In this document: positions 1-10,331 of the stretch, piece by piece
Layout: every line of letters begins with the position of its first letter
How positions within the stretch are numbered: position 1 is the stretch's first letter
Assembly: GCA_001179505.1 (NCBI GenBank)
Contig: CDMY01000346.1
Span: forward strand, 1 to 42,371
Direction of reading: 5' to 3'
DNA length: 42,371 nt
Origin: Vitrella brassicaformis
Taxonomy: Eukaryota; Sar; Vitrellaceae
Program-made: the position numbers and the translations under genes
The notes under the pieces: model-generated
The model's input: the letters and a program-made list of their open reading frames with translations, nothing else
The model's database searches: none
What the model was told of the DNA's origin: nothing

Positions 1-569
1 TGCGCACTCCGGCAGGTCGCAGCGGGCGGCACCGAAGTCCAGCAGCTTGGCTTCAGTCACCGCCGGGACCGTCACCCTGAAGCCGTCGGGGCTCCACCTC
101 CTTCCAGGCTCGTGCTGATGCCGACGTTCTCGAGCTTGACATCAAGATGGAAGAGTCCTCTGATTGACAAAGACACACAATGCCATAATGTGTGTCGGGT
201 AGTGTGTGTCGGGTGGTGCGGGTATTTGGGTGGCCTACAGCCGGTGCATGTGCGATGTGCCGCACAGGACGCTGCAGCTGATTATGATGACCTCATCCAT
301 GCCTATGGGCACCCCCAGACGCAGCCTGAACGCCACACCACACCACCACACAAAGATAGCTGTGTGTGTGTGCGTGTGTCTGTGTGGGTGGCGGGGGGGG
401 GTTATGTGTTGGTACCTGTCTTCGAGGAAGCGGAGGAGGTCTTTGCCGAGCACGAACTCGCCAATGAGGAAGGCGTGGTCTGCTTTCCAGGCCATGGCGT
501 AGGAGTGAGCGGTCCATGGAGACATGGACCGCCGCTGGGCAGTGAACTCCTCCTTCGCCTACTCACACA

Positions 570-600
<31 letters not shown>

Positions 601-800
601 TTACACACTGTATGTAAGCTTGCGTGGCTCGCCCCCCGTGCAGCCAGTCAGTGGGTACCTCACTCACCCGTTGGATGAGGTATGGTGTGTGGTTCAGGTA
701 CTGAGCCTTGCTGAGCAGCTTGACCACAACCACGTCGCAGCAGTCATGCCACACCTCGTCGACGGCCACCTCCGTGCCGTCGACACTCCACTTTGTCTCC
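1..800 (-). pseudogene. Protein kinase copy A, decayed, cut by window edge
   Basis: Exons on the minus strand match the intact kinase at 1444-3251 in order and phase. An N-lobe exon ends at 668 and carries VVVVKLL, matching VVAVKAL. The next exon is 558-416 (hinge, EFVLGKDLL), then 325-239, then 159 to the window edge with HLDVKLEN (HRD-type catalytic loop, R replaced by L) and LLDFGAARC (DFG motif). Splice sites and phases agree between exons. The reading frame of HLDVKLEN does not reach LLDFG: compared with the parallel stretch of copy B near 800, one nucleotide is missing around 115-125. I therefore read it as a pseudogene, although a sequencing error could give the same result. The remaining C-lobe lies outside the window. 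Confidence 0.7.
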
Positions 801-1185
801 TGCGGAGTGCTGACGCCAACATTCTCAGTCTTCGACAAAGACACACAATGCCATGTTGAGTGTCGGATTGCGTCAGGATTTGAGTGGCCTACAGGGTGCG
901 GTACATGTGCTGTCTTGCGCACAGGACGCTGAAGTGGATCGTCGTGACCTCCTCCATGTCCAGTGGCCCACCAAGGCGCAACCTGAACACCGCACAACAG
1001 ACAGATAGCTGTGGGGGGGAGGGGGGGGGGTATGTGATGTGTGTGAAGGGAGTCATTGATATCCTTGTCGAGGACGAACTCAACAACGAGGAAGGCATGG
1101 TCCTTATTGTGGTCCAACGCGTTCGCATGCGAAGTCCACGGACACGGGCCCGTCGCTGTGTCGTCAACTCCTCCTTCGCCTACTC
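668..1185 (-). pseudogene. Protein kinase copy B, degraded fragment
   Basis: The minus strand near 1180-1060 repeats the hinge exon of copy A (HAFLVVEFVLDKD), but with one base missing before it, so the frame breaks relative to copy A, and the exon has lost its 3' splice donor. An exon at about 980-895 matches copy A exon 325-239. The next exon has lost about 30 nt, including its splice acceptor and the whole HxD catalytic segment; the sequence resumes at ENVGVST and runs directly into the N-lobe of copy A (to 668). This looks like an unequal deletion that fused the catalytic exon of copy B to the first exon of copy A. Confidence 0.65.
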
Positions 1186-1210
1186 ACATACACATACACA
1201 CATGTACGTC

Positions 1211-1546
1211 TCATTCGGACGATAGAGGCTGGTGATTAGGGAGTATGAGTAGCTTACCGATCAAGCAAAATGCCGTGGGTTGTGCAATGGTCGCGGCGAT
1301 AGGATGAGACATGCGAATATAAGATGTAGGCGGCGATGTATAGGCTGAGACACACCCCCAAAACAATCGGCAGGAAAATATCAGAACGTGTCTCGCGTAC
1401 TTGTGAGTGTAGTCGCTCAGCGGACCTACCGATAATGCGCCGGTCACTGGCTGTGCTCTTCAGGTGGTTGCGGCGAGGAATGGGACATGCGAATATAAAA
1501 TGTAGGCGGCGATTCGTGGGCTGAGACACACATCCAAAACGATCGG
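1211..1546 (-). repeat. Duplicated kinase 3'-terminal exon segment
   Basis: Two roughly 85-bp segments, about 1287-1371 and 1463-1546, share most bases in the same orientation. The right copy is the end of the last exon of the kinase at 1444-3251. The left copy lies just past that gene's stop codon and still encodes a closely similar minus-strand peptide (WGCVSAYTSPP against WMCVSAHESPP) in an open frame running down to 1211. It may be the leftover 3' end of another family member or a local tandem duplication. Confidence 0.65.
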
Positions 1547-3251
1547 CGGGAGTGCTGCTGCCCCTGCTGGTGTCTAGGAGGGACCTCTGCTGGTGTCTGG
1601 AAAGCGGGCGGAGGCAGGGAGATTTCGCCATAGTTGGGCTCGACGGTGAGCCAGTGCAGGGCTCCCTGCTGGCCGGGGAGTCGGGACTGCTGCTCGAGGA
1701 AGTTGATACACATGTGATGCAGCGCAGCGTCCTCCGACGATCGCTGGTCGCACGCACGATGGAAAATCTCACACAACACCTGAACACACACATACACACA
1801 CACCCGATGAACACACGTTTGCAGGCACCCGCTCACCCATTCACCTACCTTGTCGGGCGTCGGACGATTGGCGGGATTGACCTGCAGGAGGCGTCGCGCG
1901 AACCCCATGAGGGCCCTGAACGCCGGCAGCTCAGCTACCTCCTTGCACTGCGTCATCACCGTCTGGATCTCCTTATCCACCACGGACTGGATGTACTGGT
2001 CCGACAGCTCCCGATGCATGGAGAGGTGGTCGTCCAAGTCCAACCCCAACAATTGATTCTGACGGACCACACACACACACACACACATACATCCATGCGC
2101 ACACAGAGAGGTGAGGTGTGGCGGTCTGCGTTTGGTATGGCGTGCACATGCGTACCAAGTTGAATCGACCGAGTTCTATGAGGTCTGGTCTGTCGTCGAT
2201 GAACTTGGTCCACGCGAGGAGGTCCAGGAGGGTGAACCCGAGGGCCCACGCGTCGCCCTTGGCCGGCAGCTCTGCCCCGGTCCGCGACTCGGGCGCCATC
2301 ATGCCTGGGATGCCACAGATGAGTGGATTCTTGCTGCACAGACACAGACAGAGGGAACGGGTGAGTGTGTGTGTGTGTGTGGGGTTGTGGTCATGTGTGG
2401 TTGTGCGAATCACACTCACTTGAGCTTGTCACATTTGGACCCGCCGTAGTCGATGATCTTGGCGCCCGCCACACGCGGATAACGTACGGCCCTGCCGTCC
2501 TGGTCGGGCTTGGTGTCCATCGCCTCTTCGATGAGTAGGTTCTCGGCCTTGAAATCGCGGTGGTAGCTAGAGCTGAGAGACGCAGACACAAACAATGTGA
2601 CGTGTGTGGTGTGGCGGGTGTGTATGTGTCTATGTGTTTGTCTTGCGTACTGGTTGCGATGCATGTTGTCTAAGGCGAAGGCGCTGCTAAGGAACACATC
2701 GAAACACTCCTGCACGGCCAGTGGGCACCACAGGGCCAGCCTGGGAGCACACCCAAACAACACACACACACACAAGACACACGCACAGACATATGTCACG
2801 TGTGTGTATGGGTCTGTCTGTATGTGCGCACCTCCGCTTGATGAAGAGCCCGAGATGTTGTCCCATCACGTAGTCCATCACTATGAAGGCGTGTGTGTTG
2901 GTGGGGTACATCTGGTGGGCTGTCGGGGTCCACGGGCTCCTCACCCACCTCATGACGGTGTACTCGTTGCGAGCCTGACAAACATGAACCGACAGACGGA
3001 TGTGTACCCCGCTTCCACACCCATGCAATGCAGTCGCTGACCCGCTGGGTCAGGTAGGCGATGGAGTCCTCGTACGTTTCTTTCGCCAGTGCCTTCACAG
3101 CCACGACCGGGAGGTTCTTCCACGGCACTGTCGACGACGGGGCGTCGGGTCGTCTTACGAACAACTGCAGGAAGCCGTAGCCGCCCTCACCGAGGACCTT
3201 CTGCAACACCACACACCGCAGACGGTCACGCATTGCACGTGTTGAGTTCAT
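1444..3251 (-). CDS. Protein kinase (intact family member)
   Basis: This is a predicted Ser/Thr-type protein kinase of 437 residues in seven exons: 3251-3042, 2974-2832, 2740-2651, 2566-2420, 2333-2156, 2058-1849 and 1779-1444. All introns are GT-AG and phases agree throughout. Residues 19-32 hold the glycine loop (GEGGYGF), followed by VAVK with the ATP-anchoring Lys. Next come the hinge (VMDYVMG), the catalytic loop HRDFKAENLL with Asp and Asn, the metal motif written DYG instead of DFG, and MAPES in the P+1 region. The C-lobe ends near the sixth exon, and the last exon is a Pro/Gln-rich tail without a recognised domain. There is no signal pe ptide or membrane segment, so a cytosolic or nuclear site is likely. 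All core catalytic residues are present, so activity is plausible. I could not assign a kinase family. Two decayed relatives lie directly downstream. Confidence 0.88.
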
Positions 3252-3463
3252 GACAGTGAACGTGTTGGCTGACGCGCTTACAGCAGGGGTGTGCGTCGCG
3301 AGGAGCGTCGGTGGCTACTGGATGCCAGTCGCGGGCCTCTCAGCCAGCGGGTGGGTGCGAGCCTCACAGGGAAGACGAGGGAGGCGAACGGAGGGGCGGA
3401 GAGAGGCTTTCGGGACTGTAAGTAGCCATCCGATATGTGTTTGTCCTGTCACGATGAAGAAAT

Positions 3464-3874
3464 TTGGGTTGCCGTCTCCGATCTCGACGTTGCGATCTTG
3501 CAGACAATTGGGACCGCCTTTTCTCTTGCAGGAAGGGCCTCCAGCAGCTGGCGACAGATGGACCGGCTGGGCGTACTGCCGTTTCCTGCAACAGTTGGGC
3601 CGCCCTGATGCGCGCAATGCCCGTGTGCCCGTCCGCCGCCCATATGTGGCCCAGCACCCTGATTCAACACATGGATGCACACACGCGTGGACTTCCTTCG
3701 TGTAGCTCTTGCTTACCGTGCTTCATTGACGACGCTGACGAGCTTCTGTTCCCCTCATCTGCCGCCATCCCACTCGCTGTCGAAAATGAACTGAGACAAC
3801 GGCGTGAGATGGACTCCCTGGTGGAGAGAGATGCAACACATCATGCAAGAGACGAATGCCATTGCTTGCTGTAG
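3464..3874 (+). CDS. Hypothetical 136-residue open frame
   Basis: One uninterrupted frame starts at MGCRLRSRRC and ends after DECHCLL. It is rich in Cys and Arg, and its C-terminal half (near LAVENELRQRRE) looks more like a normal charged helix than random translation. I see no domain, signal peptide or clear splice sites. It lies in the roughly 850-bp gap upstream of the kinase, divergent to it, and antisense frames of similar length exist here, so coding is uncertain. Confidence 0.25.
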   Translation: MGCRLRSRRCDLADNWDRLFSCRKGLQQLATDGPAGRTAVSCNSWAALMRAMPVCPSAAHMWPSTLIQHMDAHTRGLPSCSSCLPCFIDDADELLFPSSAAIPLAVENELRQRREMDSLVERDATHHARDECHCLL

Positions 3875-4110
3875 CCTTCGCGTCTTCGGGCTGGATGGAG
3901 GGAGCCCCGGAGAAAAGATGGACAGGGAAGAGCGACTGTTGTGCAAATGGAGTCGTACAGGGGCGGAGGGAGGGATTCACGACAACGATACGTGTTTTTC
4001 CCTCTCGGATGAATTTTGAGGCGTCTCCGCTTTTTCTCGACGATCCAATCTCCCTTTGGGACAGAACAATTGGGACCACAGAAAGCTGAAACGGCGCCCC
4101 TCCCTCCGTG

Positions 4111-4516
4111 ATGGCATCCCCTCAGCCCCAGGAGGTGTATGTCCAACAATAGGCACCGCCCGTCGTTCAGCCTCAGGCGGTGTATGGCCAGCCACAGGGA
4201 CAGCTCGTCGTCCAACAGCTTTCCCCCGCCACAGTGTTGGGAGCTTGTCGTTCATGACGTCTGCCTATTCTTGACCCATTCCTCTGTCTGGTCATTGCCG
4301 ATTTCCTCTACAGGTGGTGACCATCATTGGGTCCAGCAGCCCACCTTGTGTGGTGTTTGCCTCGCCGTTTGGTGTTTTCCTTGGGGTAGGTAGCAACACT
4401 CACCGGAATGAATGGGTGTGTCGCAATCTGCAGGAATACTCTGCTGTATGCTGATGATGGAGTACCGCTGCAGCAAATGTGGACAATTCCAGCCTGAGAA
4501 TTCTCCCCAAAATTGA
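4111..4516 (+). pseudogene. Possible BRI3/LITAF-like small membrane protein, degenerate
   Basis: A Gln/Pro/Val-rich leader begins at ATG 4111 and is interrupted by TAG at codon 14. Two further pieces, 4314-4385 and 4434-4516, join through a GT-AG intron in phase and give a hydrophobic stretch (VCLAVWCFPWGILCCML) followed by YRCSKCGQF. This is the arrangement of the C-terminal half of BRI3 and related LITAF-like proteins: a Cys-rich hydrophobic segment, then a CxxC knuckle. The first CxxC of the family is not seen in frame, and the leader and hydrophobic exon do not join cleanly. I read it as a broken copy, although a missed exon could rescue it. It lies antisense to the last exon of the ankyrin gene. 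Confidence 0.4.
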
Positions 4517-7500
4517 TGTGAAAACTGTGGCGGACACAATCGAGGCTTTTACTTATCCGTAGACAAATAGTGTTGACACGGGTGCATGTACGAAGTGACA
4601 TGTGATTGTGTTGTGTCAGTATGCCAGGCCGAGGACACATCACTCTTAGTCTCTTGTCTGCCTGATTACTCTGACTCCTTTCGGTCTGGCTTCGTGCACA
4701 CACAGACCGGAGGGCCCCATGCATGGCCAGCCTGACAGACACGAAGAATTGGGATGAAAAATCCTCGTAGGCGCTGCTGATGTGTTCGCTTACAGCGTTG
4801 GTCGCACCCAGCCTGATGGCATAAAAGCTGTTCTCTGTCAGCTGCCCAAATCGCAAAGTCGCCCCCCTCATCGCATCCATCGAGTCACTGAGGTCAATCG
4901 GCCGCTCAGACAGCAGCCCCCCCGTGTCTCTGGCCGTCGCAGCATCCAGCTTCTCTACCAGCAGCTTGGTCGACGGGACCACCATGCCGTCTCGTGTGGA
5001 GTCGCCGCGCTGTGGGCTGCGGTTCCTTATCCAGTCGTCACAATCGAGGATCTGGTTGCGGACATCAGGATGGAGCGAGACATGGATGTGTGGATGTGAG
5101 GTCTCTTTGTGACTGCCGCTTGCCTGCATGACGAGTGCGAGGACCTGCGGCCTTGTCTTCTCGAACTGAGAGATCGTGCCTACAAAAAAGGAGCGGAAGA
5201 CCTTTGGCCATAGCACATTGAGTCGGTATGTGATCCCACATATGAAGGAGTGTGGGTCGTTGGACGCGACCTTCTCCAGCTGCAAGTCCTCACCCGGTGC
5301 AGCTGCCGACAGCGCAGTGACAGAACAGATGCCCAATATGTGTCTCAATCCCTCCTTCCAGATGGATGCTCACTTTCTCCCAGCAATGGAAGCAGGTCAG
5401 CGTGTCCCAGTTCCATGGCTATGCTGTACGGGTCCAACCGATAACTCTGGAGCAGGCAGACATAAACGCATGATCGAGAAACCTTTTCTTGCTCCTTTTG
5501 TTGTTGGCGCACCTCTGCGTCCTGTGGGAAGGCGTTCAACGCCGTCAACAGCTGAAACAAGACAGAAAGGGATGCCCCATTTATTGTCAGCCGGCATATA
5601 CCCGTCTAGGCAGCCACCTTGGTGACAGCGATGGTTCCACCGAGGCAGGCCCGCTGCAGCGCCTGAAGCCCGTACTGATCAATGACATGGAAGGCCGCGC
5701 TGTCGTGGGTGAGGAAGACATTGACGCACTCGGCGTGGTTCTGGCTGATAGCACACGACAGGGGGATGTTCTTGTCGTTGTCCTGGACGTCCACACTTGC
5801 ACCAGCATCCAACAACGCCTGCACACATCCACGACAGGACGCACGTACGATCCAGTGACGTCTACTGCTTCGACTCAGCGACCGACCTGGCAGGCCTTGG
5901 CGCGTCCCTTGTATGCCGCTCTGTGTAAAGCCGTCTGCCCCCTTTCATTGATGGCATTGACCTGGCAGAGCGGCTTGGCCTTGATGGCCGCCACCACACT
6001 GGCAGCACTGCCCCGAGACGAGTGAGAACTCGACGCAGAGGAGCGGCTGCCCGGGCGAGGCTGGCGGCTGGGGGAACGGCCGGGGGAAAGCGGCGATACG
6101 GGACTCGTCTGCAGCAGCATCTGCACAACCTCTGTGTCACCACTGTATGGATGATCGGCACAGACAGACAGACAGACAGACACACGCCCAGTGGTAAGCT
6201 GTCGTATGAATTGCTTTGCTGGGTTACATTTCTGCAGCTGCGTGTAGGGGTGTGTTTCTGAGATGGCCAGCAACATTAGGGTTGCAGCTGTGGCAAAGTA
6301 GCCGCTCCACCAGTGGCGCTGACCGCCGCCTCACGGCCAGATGAAGGGCCGTCTCGTCCATCTGAAATGTACCCCTTCATCCAGCCAGCTTATCTGCGCC
6401 TATGTTGCGTGCGGAAGTATGTGCATACGTACTTTTGTTCGGGCGTTCTTGACATTGAATGATGCGTTGAGGAGCAGCAACTCAGCCACCTCCCTCTGCC
6501 CATGCAGCACCGCCGAGTGCAAAGGTGTGCGGCCACCATTGTCCGTCAGATCCAGCTTGGCGCCGTGCTCCAGCAGCGTCGCCGCCACATCCAGCTCGCC
6601 CAGCTCCGCTGCGAAATGGAGGGGCGTGCGGCCCTTGGGGTCACGCATCTCGATCTTCGCGTAACCTCTGCATGGACAAGCAAAGTGAGCAGGAGACACG
6701 TGGTTGCGGTGGTAATGAGGCTGGTTGCCTGATGAGTGTGAAGCAAGTCTTGACATTTGCCTTGAAGGTTGCGTGGTGCAGCGGCGCCATCCCCTCTGCA
6801 TCCGGTGTGTCCAGGAAGGCCGAACCCCCATGCTCCAGCAACAGATCGAGACACGCCAACCTCTGTCAGTCACACAAACCATCACCTCAGTGTCGGTAGC
6901 TTCAGGCAGCCACTACCTCGGTCGAACAGGCGATGTGGATTGGCGTGTATCCATTGAGTCTGACATTAATGGAGGCATTGGCATGGAGCAGTGTCCGCAG
7001 GACGTTCACATTGCCCCTCTCGATCGCGAGGATGAGCGCCGTCGCCCCGCGGTGATCCTTCGCCTCCAGGTTCGCTCCGCCCTCTATCAGGTGGTTGACC
7101 ACTCGCGAGCTGCCCTCAAGCACGCCAAGATGGAGCGCGGTGCGCCCACGCTTTACATAGACACATATAGTCACGAGCATATACACTGAAGGAAGATGGT
7201 CATTTCTTTGTCACCTGGTCCCTTGCTTCCAGGTCAGCTTTGAGTTCGAGCAGTGCCCGGCAGGTCTCGATCTGCCCGGCGGCCGTCGCCAGGTGCAAAG
7301 CCGTCTTCTCTGATGGATGGTCAAAGAGACATATGTCACTGACACCAATCGGTAGGTATGTGCACATACTTTCCTTGTCCTGTGCATTGACGTCTGTTCC
7401 GAGCCGCTGCAGCTCGATGATGATGTCTCGGTGGCCACACGACGCCTAACACACAAAAATGACAAACGGGAAGTCCTGTACATGTGCCTGTCTCACTGCA

Positions 7501-8334
7501 GACATTCAGACATACCGCCCAGTGCAGTGCCGTTCTCCCATATCTGTCGAGTGACGTCACATCTGCGCCCTGCTTGACCAGACTGTCAGATTACACACAG
7601 ACACACAGAGCACGGGAGCGCCACTTGCTCGTCGTCCATGCATCTCACAGCAGTATCTGTGGCAGCAGCCCAACCCCAGCCAAATCATGCCTGCAGACAA
7701 CACAACCACCAGAGACCAATGCCGACATCCTCTCTGTGTCTTACAGGGCGCTTGTCGCAGCTTCCTCCTTGGCCCCCTCTCTCGCCTTGGTATCTGCCTG
7801 CACAACACACGAGAGAACTGCTGCCAGACACTCACTGGCTGTTGGTTGGTCAGTCACCTTGAAGACAACACCGAGGAACTTCGCCAGCGGTGACGGGGCT
7901 GCAGATCCGTCGCTGCCCTTGTCCTGGGGTGCGCCCTCATCGGCCTGCTTGCCCTCCTCATCTCCAACACCAACATCGCCTTCCTTGCCAGCCCCGGGCC
8001 GTATGTCAGAGAAGAAAACACTCAGCCGCGCCTTTGCAGTGGCGGCTGTCTTGTCGCCCTTGAGAGGGATGAACAGCTCGGACCTCTCTCCTTCCACCGG
8101 GGTCGCCATCAGCACCCACGGTGCGAGCTTAGTACGCAGGAGTCGCGATCTTCGCTTCTTTAAAGAGGATCTGTCAGTCATTAGTGGTTGGTCGTTGTAG
8201 AGAGGCATGCTCGCCCGCGGCGTGTCGGCGTGCGTGAGAAAGATCAGCCCCGGGGCCTCCTCGCTGCTGCTGAGCGGCGGGAGGGCAACACAGAGCAGCG
8301 CCCCGCCCCTACCACACGCCCATCGCACATACAA
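4308..8334 (-). CDS. Ankyrin-repeat protein with unrecognised C-terminal region
   Basis: Thirteen exons join in consistent phase: 8334-7745, 7582-7516, 7445-7370, 7309-7215, 7150-6917, 6862-6729, 6667-6433, 6361-6228, 6142-5887, 5818-5618, 5551-5483, 5446-5374 and 5302-4308, about 1052 residues. The first exon encodes a roughly 190-residue basic and Ala/Gly-rich region. From exon 2 on there are about a dozen ankyrin repeats, recognisable by TALHWA, TALHLAT, TPLHFAAELG, TALHRAAYKG and similar. A Ser/Arg-rich spacer of about 40 residues interrupts them in exon 9. The C-terminal 330 residues match nothing I know. The intron after exon 6 appears to have a GC donor. A 60-nt stretch at 7865-7806 could be an in-frame intron or coding. 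Met at 8208 is an alternative start. The last-exon end is the least certain part. A cytosolic protein-interaction scaffold is the likely role. Confidence 0.82.
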
Positions 8335-8352
8335 CTACTGGTCAGCATTTTG

Positions 8353-9461
8353 ATGTCACATCGATGCTGCTGTCACATCTTCATTTCTATGTGTGTGTGT
8401 GTGGTTGTGTGTTGGTGCATCCATTCTCATTCAGGGCGAACCAGAAGTTGACCAGGTATGACAACACGGAGACTAAGGCGTGGAAGGAGCAGTTCGCAAA
8501 CCTCGGCAAATACACTGATGACGGTAAAGAGAAGGTGGGGTGGATAGATGCACACACACGGCACGAGTGTGTTGTGTTCGGCCTGTCCGTGTTGCTTTCA
8601 GAGTTGACGGCGTGGCGCAATGCATTTGATCAGGTTTGTGTGCTGAATGAATGCACACCGGGACGGGATCATGCCTGTCCGTGTGTGATTGGTTCGCTCA
8701 TTCATTCATCCATCCCTCCGTCAGTTCGACCCCGATCACGACGGCTACATCAGCCAGGCGGACCTGCAGAAGTTCCCCACCTTCACTGTCGAAAAGGCGC
8801 ATCTCATCAAAGGTGGGCCGGGCCACACAGACAGGCCGGGCCACACAGACAAAGGAACAAACAAAGAGGCAGCCATGTGCTGCATACATGATTGTGCATG
8901 CGTCGTGCAGACTACGATCGGGACCGAAACAATCTGATCGGTACTCACGGACGCCCCCGGCAGCCATCGACACGAGCAGTCCCTCCATTTGCCGGATGTG
9001 TGTGCAGATTTTGGCGAGTTTGTGGACGCCATGTTTGCGGTAGACGTGCAGAGCCTCAAGCTCGACTTCAGCGGATTCGACAGCGTCGACATACAGCTGG
9101 AGTTCGACAAATACGCCGTGCAGGTAGGTGCTCATCGATGAGCGGCGACGAATGCATTCATTATGGCGCGTGAGTGCATGGATTCTTCAATCAGGATTTG
9201 GACAGCGGTGGCCGCAAGCACATATCGCTGGATGGCGTCAAGAGCCTGATGAACGAGAAGGAGTTCACCGTGGTGACCGACAGCGATGCCCACCAGCTCA
9301 TGGCCAATATGGACGTCTCCAAGGACGGTGTTATCGACATTGACGACTTCAAAAACGTAACTAGTTGACAGCAAGGCACAGAGGAAAGAGAGATGAGCAT
9401 CGCACCCTCTCTACCCTCTGTGTGTGTGTTGTGTGTGCAGTGGATCACGGCCAAGGCATGA
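8353..9461 (+). CDS. Calmodulin-like protein with four EF-hands
   Basis: A calcium-binding protein of about 179-191 residues in exons (first)-8390, 8435-8523, 8602-8633, 8725-8812, 8911-8940, 9008-9123, 9195-9356 and 9441-9461, all in phase. The EF-hand loops are DPDHDGYISQAD, DYDRDRNNLIDF (split by an intron), DLDSGGRKHISL and DVSKDGVIDIDD. Loops 1, 2 and 4 have good acidic ligands; loop 3 is weaker. The second loop is followed by FGEFVDAMF, typical of calmodulin and troponin C. The start is ambiguous: an ATG formed across the first intron (8389-8390 plus 8435) gives MANQKLTRY, and an in-frame ATG at 8353 would add 12 residues. Nothing indicates secretion, so this is likely a cytosolic calcium sensor. 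It is divergent from the ankyrin gene with under 60 bp between possible starts. Confidence 0.88.
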
Positions 9462-10331
9462 CAGAGGGGGATGAGCAGCAGAGCAGAGCACCCAGCTAGA
9501 TGAAGGGCCGTACAGGTCACAGTACACCAGCCACTCGCTTGCTGAGTAGGGAGGGATGGGGAACGCGAGAGGAAGAGTGCGATTCTCGTGTGTCGGAGCG
9601 CTCACCGTGTATGTGTGTTTGTATGTTGCTGACTCTATAGCGAGGGAGGGCCAGATGGATAGAGAGAGAAGACGCGATCCTTCGGCTGCGGTTGTGATGT
9701 GGTGTGTCTTGTACGAGCCTGTCCTGTCTGGCTGTGTGGTGCCTGTCATACGCCGTGTCGTTAGCTGTACAGTACGTACCTCACTGACTGCTCACGCACT
9801 TACTTTCATGTGTGGATGGATGCCGTGTGCTCTGTAGCTGGCGACGGGGATTCTCTCTGTGCTGCATGTAATGCCATTCAATTCACGAAATTTGTGGCAC
9901 CGAACCCTTGACCCCACAAACCCAGAGGTTTGGTAACCATCGCAGGTGTCATCCTTTCTGTTGATGGATTTGAGGCACTGGATCTGAGTCTGTGTCAACC
10001 GGATATCAAGAGAACGATCGAAGATTAGCTCAACAGGGTCATTCGATCAGACAGAGAACGACTCACGTCATATCGTGATTCGGCGTTTATATGGGCTTCA
10101 GAGCTTCAGTGGCTGAAATCATCAAGCAGGTGCGAGGGGGGAGCTTCACATAGGCACAGAGGGAGGCGACAAGCATCGATGGGTATCTCACATCTGGGTG
10201 TGTGTCTTGTGGCCGTTCCTGTGCAGATGAACGCTTGTTGAGGCCGCAACACCCCCCAGAACAAAAAGCGTCGGTTTTCCCCTCACCTCTCTGCTCACAT
10301 TGGGATCTTCGGTGCATTCACTCCCGCAGCG
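9462..10331. other. Intergenic region, no gene recognised
   Basis: About 870 bp between the EF-hand gene stop and the pantothenate kinase start. Short open frames occur on both strands but none has splice support or similarity I recognise. No RNA gene or obvious repeat was seen. The 3' part presumably holds the promoter of the pantothenate kinase gene. Confidence 0.5.

Noticed and set aside
402-608. Open frames rich in Cys-Val or Thr-His repeats across the window
   Set aside because: They are translations of TG/CA intron repeats and lie antisense to or between supported exons.
569-612. CA-repeat run that could be taken for a short array of spaced repeats
   Set aside because: It is a plain dinucleotide microsatellite in an intron of a kinase copy; there are no spacers and the genome is eukaryotic, so CRISPR is excluded.
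2978-3041. A 36-nt segment after 2949 as an extra intron in the kinase
   Set aside because: The same segment is present in frame in copy A (RSMSPWTA against WVRSPWTP), so it is coding.
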